Assembly (NCBI GenBank): GCA_015847255.1
Contig: JADLZK010002652.1
Coordinates: forward strand, 434,001-498,000
From: Hyparrhenia diplandra
Taxonomy: Eukaryota > Streptophyta > Magnoliopsida > Poales > Poaceae
Direction: 5' to 3'
Length of the DNA: 64,000 nucleotides
In this document: in pieces, positions 56,705 through 64,000 of the stretch
Numbering within the stretch: position 1 is the stretch's first letter
Layout: each line of letters opens with the position of its first letter
The notes under the pieces: generated by a model
The model's database searches: none
What the model was told of the DNA's origin: nothing
The model's input: only the letters and a program-made list of their open reading frames with translations
Translations under genes and position numbers: made by a program

Positions 56705-58190
56705 ATGAACATCTTTGGATTTGGCCGAAGGTCCAAGCGCTTAGAGAAGGATGGCTCCTCATCGAGAGCCCAATCAGAGATGAGCTTTGGAATAGAAACT
56801 CCACCACCAAAGATCCCGATGACCGGCCGAGTGATCTCGGGCTACATACTGCGAGAAGAGGCGGCAAGGTACAAAGACATGAAGAATCAAACTTTCACGC
56901 ACACTCCGGTGCTAGAGCCTGATTTCATGCATGAGATAGGTATGGCTTCTGAATTTAACACAATTTTTAAAACCATGGGGTGGCGGAATTTTTGGGAAAT
57001 TACTGAGCGGGGTTCTAGGAAACATTGACCCTTTAATTTCTTTGCACTTTGCGCCTTACAAATGAAGGGATACACTTTAGACTCTTTAAAGAACAATATT
57101 CCCTTAGCTAGAGGGGTCTAAATAATGCTCTTGGTTTTGAACCCGTTTCCGTTATTTCGCTAGATGAAGCTTTGCCCGATTTTAACCACTTGACAGTTTG
57201 GAAGGATCTTTCTGGTAAAGATTCCTTCCAGGATGCCAAAGCTAATGACTTGCACATACCTACCCTCCGCTTTTTCACAAATGGATGTGTTTTACTTTGT
57301 TTCCAAAGAAGGACACTAGAAGTGTTAGATTGGGAGACTTGCAATTAATGTACGCTGTTATTAAACAAAGAAAAGTCTCCCCTGTTATCCTCATGGCACA
57401 ACATTGGCTCAACTTACCCAAGTTGGTAGGAACAATAGAGTGCACCTCACTTATCACTAGAATTGCAAATCATCTTAGAATCTTGGAGGATGCCTCTGTT
57501 CCTTTTATAGAAAAAGAACAGGCGTTGATAGGCTACCCATATTTCAAGCAAGCACACATGGTGAGAAGGGAAGGAAGTATTTACTATATGAAACACCCCG
57601 GCATTGGGGAGATCCGGTTACCTAACCGGATTTTGCCCTTTATCGAGACACAATCCGCCGTCTTTGAATGTACAGGCACAACCAGTGAACATGCCGAGGA
57701 CCATGCCACAACGCCAAGCAACTGCACATCAACCAGTGTGGATGGGCGCAGATCCAACCCCGCAAGGAGCGACTTACGGGGATATCGGGATCGGCACCAA
57801 CCAGGACCTTCCCAGGCCCGCTACGGCCAGTTCCCACAAGAAAGCCCAAATGACCAATCTGGAGATGCACGCATCCGTCGCGAGACCTATCATGGAAGTG
57901 GATACTTCCACGACCAAGCAGGTACATCACGCCGCGAGGAACACCCTCGTGATTACGAACCAGCTCGTAGCTCTTTTGCAGGTTTCGGACAACACGAAGC
58001 ACAACTTCTCCAAGGGATCTACACCACTGTCCAAGGAATTCAGCAGGACCAGACCACCCACATCCAGGAATAGAGAGCATGGAACACTAGAACTGATCAG
58101 AGCATCTCCAACATCCAAGAGACACTAGGGTACCACACAGACCAGCTGCACACCTACACAGGAAACAGGCGTGGACGTCGCCGTTAGAAC
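56705..58190 (+). pseudogene. ORF2 of the 51.9-61.5 kb element (Athila ORF1-like?)
   Basis: The start is MNIFGFGRRSKRLEKDG at 56,705. After TMGWRNFWEITERGS the frame is lost. It reopens at 57,285 with LFPKKDTRSVRLGDLQLMY and AVIKQRKVSPVILMAQHWL, TSLITRIANHLRI, YFKQAHMVRREGSIYYM and GEIRLPNRILPFI, ending in a Gln/Arg-rich tail. A related ORF2 is at 26.6-28.2 kb. It resembles the Athila extra ORF (PF03078), but the assignment is uncertain. The stretch holds no polymerase motif. Confidence 0.65.
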
Positions 58191-59889
58191 ACCCACATCA
58201 AGATCAAGCTTGGGGGAAGGCTACCCCCACTCAACCAGGTAAGTCTCAACCACCTAGTATTTATCTATCTATTTATTTTCTATATTAGTTGTTTGAAGTT
58301 TGCTAAAAAAAAAAAAAAAAATGGAAAAATGAAAATAAAATAAAAAGAGTGTGTACAAAAGTTTGCTTTTAATTTTGCCTTAAATAAATAAAGAAGAGCT
58401 AGACAAAGAACTATCTGTTGGAAATGATGAATAGTTGCTCGTTTGACTTTCGTACAAGTACCTAGCATTGGTTTAGAGTTCTCCCAATTTATGGACACAA
58501 CCTGTTTAAATCTGAAGATTTGCCTTGAACTTGAAATTTTGTAGGAGCATACATCTAAGCTAGTCTAAGTTATTGACGGATATGATATGAGAAAGTTTGA
58601 GCTACTATTTATCTTGTTCCTAGTGACACTAAATTCTGGAGATTTGATTGTGAAAATTCTAAAATCACTACATGATGAGTTTCCTACGTGACAGAGAGTT
58701 TCAAAATTCCACCACAGCCAAATACATGATATTAGATAGGAAAACACCATTATTTTGACTACTTGCTTTGCATTGAGTTTTGGCAACCTCTGTGATCCTT
58801 AGGAACTTGTCATACAAAATCCACACTCCACATATATACTACTTCTAATCCGGAAGTAGACGATCGCCATTTTGCTAGCCTTCATGAAAATGTTCTACTC
58901 CTACCATGGGAGTAGGCACCAAAAATATTCTCTTACTATGATTCCAGAAAACCCATTCATGCTCCATGTATTTCATTCATTATCTCTCAAATATTTTTGA
59001 CAAAAAGAAACTTGGGGCAATGCTTAAAAAAAAAGAGAGAAGAGAAAAAAAAATGGGAGATGAAAAATGGACAAGTGTCCTACGGGCGAGTAGAGCCTAC
59101 CTCCCTAAAAAGAAAAGAAGAATAAAGAGAGTTTAAAAAAATGGACAAGTGTCCGATGTGAAAACAATGGGTACTTAGATGCCCGCCTCTCTGAAAAATA
59201 AAAGAAAAAAAATGCTAGCCCAAGTTTTCTTTTATGTCCTCTCAAAATTTCAAAAAGAGAGACCAATTTCTTAAAAAGGAGCATGATAGAATTGGGAAAT
59301 TCCATCCTCACATATATGCATCCCATACACCTACATTGTATGACTTGTTCTTTTGGATCCATTGTTTGACTTTACAATATATGCTTTGCAAGTATGAATA
59401 GGCTGTCTCCCACCTATGAGCACCACATATGAAACTTTTGAAGTAGGATGAGAGAAGGCATGGTAAAACTGCCATGTTCCACAAATACCATATGCTTTAA
59501 GAGAGAAGGCACCACATCATTGCCTTGGTAAGGATCCAAAAAAAATACCACATATGAGAGACTTGAAAGGGTCATACAATGGAAACTCTGAGTTTTATTT
59601 TGAAAATATTGAAAACTCGAACAGAGGTGAATCAAAGAGCATGAAACATAGTGCTTGACTAACTTGTTCTATCTTTCAATCACCCAAGATTTTAGTGCAA
59701 ATAAAAGCCCCATATTTTTCAAGTAATATAGGCGAGTTGAAAGGTTAGAATGGTTTCACCCTTTCTTGGAGAAGAACTTTTTACCAATGATCATGTGAAT
59801 TTGTGAGGAGATCAACATTGTAGCAACTCCCGATCCATTGTCAAGTTTGGCTTTGCTAGGGACTAGCAAATGTTAAGCTTGGGGGAGCT
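58191..59889 (+). other. 3' noncoding region with GGACAAGTGTCC modules and polypurine tract
   Basis: No gene is seen. ATGGACAAGTGTCCTACGGG with GCGAGTAGAGCCTACCTCC (59,067-59,104) and a second module near 59,141 match those at 14.1 and 28.7 kb. The stretch 58,560-58,690 is homologous to the Athila 3' region. The region ends with AAGCTTGGGGGAGCT, the polypurine tract. Confidence 0.7.
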
Positions 59890-61496
59890 TGTTGACATCA
59901 CTTATTGAATACTTTTATATGTCAACTAAACATAAAATAAGGGCATAAAATGAATATCCACATAGATATAGGGCTTATACTAACAATTTCCATGAGTTTT
60001 GGTGAATTATATATTTTTCAGGGATTAAACAGGGAAAAGCCCAGAGATTTGAAGCCCTACGACACAAAGACATATCCATGACGTATATCAACTTGAAACC
60101 CACGTAAGAACATTCCAGAAGACACCAAAGACAACGCGAGTAAGAATTTGGGACCCACCCGGCGAGAGCCGGGGCAGCCGCGCCAGGGTTGAGGGTGGCG
60201 CCGCCTGGGCCCACCTGTCGACCACACGAAGCTATGTCGGTTCCAAACCGCCTATGAGGAGCAATCTAGTCCGTCAATCAAGGTTGGTTTGATCCAAGGG
60301 GCGTCGTGCATCGCCTAGGGCTATATAACAAGACCCCACGACCCCTGGGTGAAACCCTAATTCATTGTAATTCATTATCAAGACATTCAAGCCAAGGCGA
60401 AGTAGAAGAGAGCTTCTCCACCGAGAGATTAGGGTAGCTACTTGTCTAGTTCTAGTTCTTCTTGTTCTAGTTCCTCTAGTTAGATTAGCAAGTCGATTCA
60501 AATAGAGCTGGGTGTTGCCAACCCGGGATTCTCGATCTTCAAGTCATTACGGTATTATCTTGTATCCATGACTTTATTCTATTTCAATATTAAGTGTTGG
60601 TTTGCTATGTCCTTAGTTAATTTTAGTAGTATATTTGATATGGTCATGATTAATTGTGAGTTCATGTATCTATTCGTAGAGCGCCTAATTCGAATCTCGA
60701 GAGGGTTAGGTGATAGAAATAATTATGTAAGCATGGTGCTTAGATATGATGCAATCTGCGGATGCATCTTATAATCGGGGTTGTGTGGCGGATCGCGGGT
60801 GTGATATTCTGTTGAGTCCTTTGGAATCCATCCCTCGGTTATAAGACTAGTTGAACATGGTTTTGGGGATTATCTTGTTTTGTTCTTGGTTCTCCTCATA
60901 AATCTTCAGGATGCATAGATTCATGGTTGTTATGCTATATATGATGGTATATGACCTAGGGTAGAAGTTTGACTTAGTAGATTTAATGCTACATAAGAAT
61001 TCCGTCTCTTAACGTAAGTCCACGTTAGTTTGAGTAGTGAGTAGTCTATGCCTATATCTCTGTGTGTTAACTTTGCCTTTATTTATCACTTATCATATCA
61101 TATCATTATTGGCTTAACCCCTACTAAAGTAGTGTTAGTGACCGAATCTCTTATAAGTTTGCTAGCTAATAATCATATCAGCCATCCTTATATTCCTCTC
61201 TATGGTAGAATTATAAATGATAAACCCGGATCCCTCCCGGTGAAATGTGATAGTGTTATTTTATATCTCGCGGCTTTGCGGATAATTTAATGATAGATAT
61301 ATTTGTTTTAGAGAAGATTGCAAATCCGCACAATCACACGTAGCACATATAACATTTCTAGCATTACTAGCTGGGGATGACAACCTAGCCTATGGTAAAG
61401 CTATGAGATGGAGAAACACCGAGTGCCTCGGCTCATATGGCCTTAGGTGAGATTAATTCCACCTACTGGTTGTAGTGATGTTAAGAAGTACCAACA
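59890..61496 (+). repeat. Right LTR of the 51.9-61.5 kb element
   Basis: It is 1,607 bp, with a TATA box near 60,321. It is followed directly by the CTCGA duplication. Confidence 0.9.
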
Positions 61497-62613
61497 CTCG
61501 AGCACCTCTAGGCGACTCTAAAACATGAAAAAGCACGACCTAAACTCGATCTACGAGCTCAAACGGCAGCTTGCCCTAACGGCGGCCATGGCGGGCTCGC
61601 CGGGCGGCGGCGGCTGCGGATTAGGGTTCGAAACCTCGGGTTTTACCCGATTCGATGGCGGCTTTAGGTGGAGCAGCTCATAGCGATGCTAGGGATTCGT
61701 TTTGGGGTGGATTGGTGCGGTGGTGATGGCGGGCAGCGGCGGCGGCGCTCGGGATCGGCGACGGCGTGCGTGGCGGCTCCTCGGCGAGGAAAGCGGGTGG
61801 CGGTGGCGGTGGAGTGAAGCTAGGGTTTTGGGCGGAGTGTGGGGCACGGTTTTTAAGGCGCATGGGCGGCGGACACGGCTGTCCGAGCCGTACATCGGCG
61901 GCGCGCGGTGGCCACGTCGCCCGGCTGTCGGCCGACGGCCGGCCGATAGGCCTCCCCCTTCCCTCGTTTCGACACAGCGACGGTTTTTGGCCTGTACATT
62001 GAGATTCGTGCGGAATTTGGAAAAAGTCAAAAAACCGATTTTGTAGAGAATTTCATAAGCTACAAAACACTCAATATGAACTTTTTCTAATTCGGCCTAG
62101 ATTTGGAGATAAAAATTAAAAACAGCAAGGTCAACTCAAACCATTCAAATCAGAGTTTGAATTCAACTCAAATTTGACCCAAACTGTTGGGCACTATTTG
62201 AACCATTTCCAAACCTTTTCACAAGAAACTTATAAAAGATCATTTGAACTACATAAAAAGTACTACATTTCATCTATAGAAACTTTTTGCTAGAAACCAA
62301 TCTATCATGCACTTTTTGAAAGGAGTTTCAAAATGACTCAAAAGAGGTTTGACCCCTAGGGCAGATTTAAAATAAAATTTCTAAATTGAAACTCAAGCTC
62401 AAACATGGTCCTAAATTATGTCAAAAATATATCTAGGCACAATCTAGGTCCAAAACACCATTATAGCAAAGATCCTATAGTAGCTAGATCAATCAAGCAT
62501 GAAATGGAGTCAAATCAAAGTGAATGTCACTAGTGACATGATGATGCATGAAATGATGATTATGCTATGCAAATGATCATGCTTTCAAGATGCTTAACAC
62601 CTAGGGTGTTACA
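61497..62613 (-). repeat. Solo-LTR-like sequence, proximal part
   Basis: On the minus strand this is the start of the 4.5-kb element. An AT-rich stretch leads to a GC-rich leader with CCTTAAAAACCG, a weak TATA-like site near 61,855, and CAAAACCCTAGCTTCACTCC. Its GC-rich ORFs (61,678-62,046) are low-complexity on both strands and I do not call them genes. Confidence 0.6.
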
Positions 62614-63044
62614 TGTCGAGGTGGCGCTGGTGCTAGTGGTGATCAGCACACGCACTGGCTGAGTCCGGAGGCTGCCGTGGTCACCACACGGGGGTCGATG
62701 TAGTTGTGCGTGGCTCCCCGAGTCGGCGATGATGTTGACGCCGTGCCTAAGATCATACCGATGAGGTATAGAGAATGAGCACCATGTACCAGGGAGTCGG
62801 GGTCCCCGAAGAGGACCTTGGTCATTTGGCTCCTCTTTGACGTCTGCCAGTGGGACATTCGTCGAGTCGTCGGTGTAGTCGTTGAAGACCGTGATGTCGA
62901 AGAGGTGCTTGCACTTGTGACCGCGCGTGAACGGCTCGTCACAATTGAAGCAGAGGCCGACCTTGCGTCGTTCTGTCATCACCTCCGGTGTTAGCCGCTT
63001 GAACGGCCGAAGTCGATCTTTGGTGCTGCCCGAGCGGGGGTGGG
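62614..63044 (-). pseudogene. Chromovirus-like gypsy gag end and protease start
   Basis: On the minus strand RLTPEVMTERRKVGLCFNCD and EPFTRGHKCKHLF form the gag zinc-knuckle region of the chromovirus type (Tekay/Reina-like). ADSGSH or, in the next frame, THNYIDPRVV follows, the protease site with Asp-Ser-Gly. The frame ends at the solo-LTR-like insertion (62,613). The continuation is at 48,530-47,966. Confidence 0.8.
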
Positions 63045-64000
63045 TGTTGACGTTTCTTAACGTCGCAGAAGAATCCGCAGCGTCATGAATTGTCGTTGTA
63101 GCTTTCACCCAGAAATATTTACGGTATCGTATTTTCCACAGGGAACGTAGGTACTCTCCCCTAACTAGTTCGCCCAAGGACACACAAGGCCAAAGATGGG
63201 GAGGATTATCGAGAAGGATCCCTACACCTTTAGGGTCTATGGTTAGCCAGTCTCCAGAGCTACTTGTTCACTTCGGGCACCGACAATTGCCCAACCTGGG
63301 ATGGAGACCAGCAATTGCACTGCGCCACATCCGAACGCGGGGGGATTACAAAGGACAGACAAGGTTGTCACGACCCAGCCGCCTACCCCCTCAACCGTGG
63401 GATGCGCCATAAAAGATAGGCAACCTCTAGTCCAAACACCACGTTTGCTTTGTTGATTGCTACTCTAGCGTGATATCAAGGCTTACCCGTCCTCGGTGTC
63501 CTTCTACTAGAGCACCGCCAAAGATGACTAGCTATCAATCCCGCAAACGAGTAGATAAAGAATGGATAAACAAAAGACAATAAAGATTATCGGAACCGTG
63601 GAAACTTACTTAGCCAAGATCCCGTGAAGGAGCTAAGCACGAATCGAGGTACAAGTCCGGGAGTCGACAAGTCCGCACTTCCCTGCTCCCGACCCTCACA
63701 TCTCTCCTCCGCCGATCTCTCTACTACTAATGAGGGCCTAAGCCCATTGGAGTGAAGGAGTGGAGTAGAGGGAAGAGTTGAGGGAGAGCTCTTCCTTGGA
63801 AATGATGTGTGAAAATGGAGAAGGAGAGTCATCTATTTATAGGAGGGGGAGAGAGCATATGCTAGGCATATTCCTTGAAGTTGTTGTCCAGGTGCGTCCC
63901 CCTACCCCAACCGACCTCCTGGTGATGGTAACTTTAATGCTCCACCGTCCTAGGCCGAGAACCGGAGAAGAACCAGCCATTAAGGCCTTGATCCGAGCCG
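63045..64000 (-). repeat. Athila-like LTR, cut by the window end
   Basis: It begins TGTTGACGTTTC on the plus strand, directly after the chromovirus gag sequence. It resembles the Athila-type LTR near 12,490 (GTAGCTTTCACCC, GGGAACGT). Read on the minus strand it has a TATA box, CTATAAATAG, at 63,845-63,836. The rest of the element would lie to the right of the window. Confidence 0.65.

Larger units (their letters stand above)
51922..61496 (+). mobile_element. 9.6-kb gypsy-type element lacking RT/integrase, with intact LTR pair
   Basis: The LTRs are 51,922-53,509 and 59,890-61,496, both TGTTGACATC to AGTACCAACA. The target duplication is CTCGA (51,917-51,921 and 61,497-61,501). A primer-site-like GGCGCCGTTTCGGGAGG follows the left LTR, and AAGCTTGGGGGAGCT precedes the right one. 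Inside are gag, protease, an internal TATA box and ORF2; no RT, RNase H or integrase motif was found. Its LTR start resembles that of the Athila element at 12.5-21 kb over about 100 bases. Confidence 0.9.
48531..62613 (-). mobile_element. Solo-LTR-like element, about 4.5 kb without its inner insertion
   Basis: On the minus strand it starts TGTAACACCCTAGGTG (62,613) and ends GGTCGGCTCTGTCACA (48,531), with TG..CA ends. Both sides carry TGTCG (48,526-48,530 and 62,614-62,618), a 5-bp duplication. After removing the 9.6-kb inner element and its 5-bp duplicate, 4,503 bp remain, with no gag or pol motif. It fits a solo LTR of a long-LTR gypsy (Tekay/Del-like) element or a LARD. It cuts the protease frame of the element at 47,966-63,044. 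Confidence 0.8.

Noticed and set aside
61678..62046. Overlapping GC-rich ORFs on both strands
   Set aside because: Low-complexity GCG/GGC repeats in the leader-like part of the solo LTR; no domain on either strand.

Overview
This window is repeat-dominated nuclear DNA of a plant, most probably a grass (Poaceae). I base this on grass-type Ty3/gypsy elements of the Tat and Athila groups with tRNA-Asp-like primer sites, a Ty1/copia element, a giant CACTA transposon with C48 (Ulp1-like) protease fragments, a tRNA-derived SINE, Stowaway- and Tourist-like MITEs, and FBD-type F-box gene fragments. I saw no rRNA, tRNA, organellar insert, CRISPR or bacterial-style operon. Species cannot be told from the sequence alone.

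The window reads as nested insertions. (1) 1-5.45 kb: the 3' half of a Tat-like gypsy element, carrying an antisense gene with its own TATA box and a PF04195-type domain, then a 3' LTR. (2) 5.5-6.8 kb and 45.1-47.9 kb: two halves of one older repeat region, holding a SINE, a MITE remnant and Ulp1-like fragments. (3) 6,791-45,092: one 38.3-kb CACTA transposon, with matching CACTATGTAAAAA ends and a 3-bp TAG duplication, splits that region. Its own Ulp1-like gene (minus strand, about 22.0 to 8.2 kb) is cut by a copia element at 9.9-12.1 kb (preceded by a rearranged tandem duplication) and an Athila-type gypsy element at 12.46-20.99 kb. A second gypsy-type element without visible polymerase genes occupies 22.4-30.9 kb. 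The rest (31-44 kb) holds gene fragments: three copies of an FBD F-box gene and three of an unrecognised gene.

(4) 47.97-63.04 kb is a second stack. A chromovirus-like gypsy gag-protease gene (minus strand) is split by a 4.5-kb solo-LTR-like element (48,531-62,613, duplication TGTCG), itself split by a 9.6-kb element with two LTRs and a CTCGA duplication (51,922-61,496). A further Athila-like LTR begins at 63,045 and runs off the window.

The two elements without polymerase share a layout: gag, protease, an AT-rich spacer, an internal TATA box, then a second ORF. Their 3' noncoding module also occurs in the RT/integrase-bearing Athila element, so they could be mobilised in trans. No gene here looks intact. 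Part of the frame disruption may be technical: nearly identical copies differ very often at CAG/CTG, a CHG methylation context in plants.
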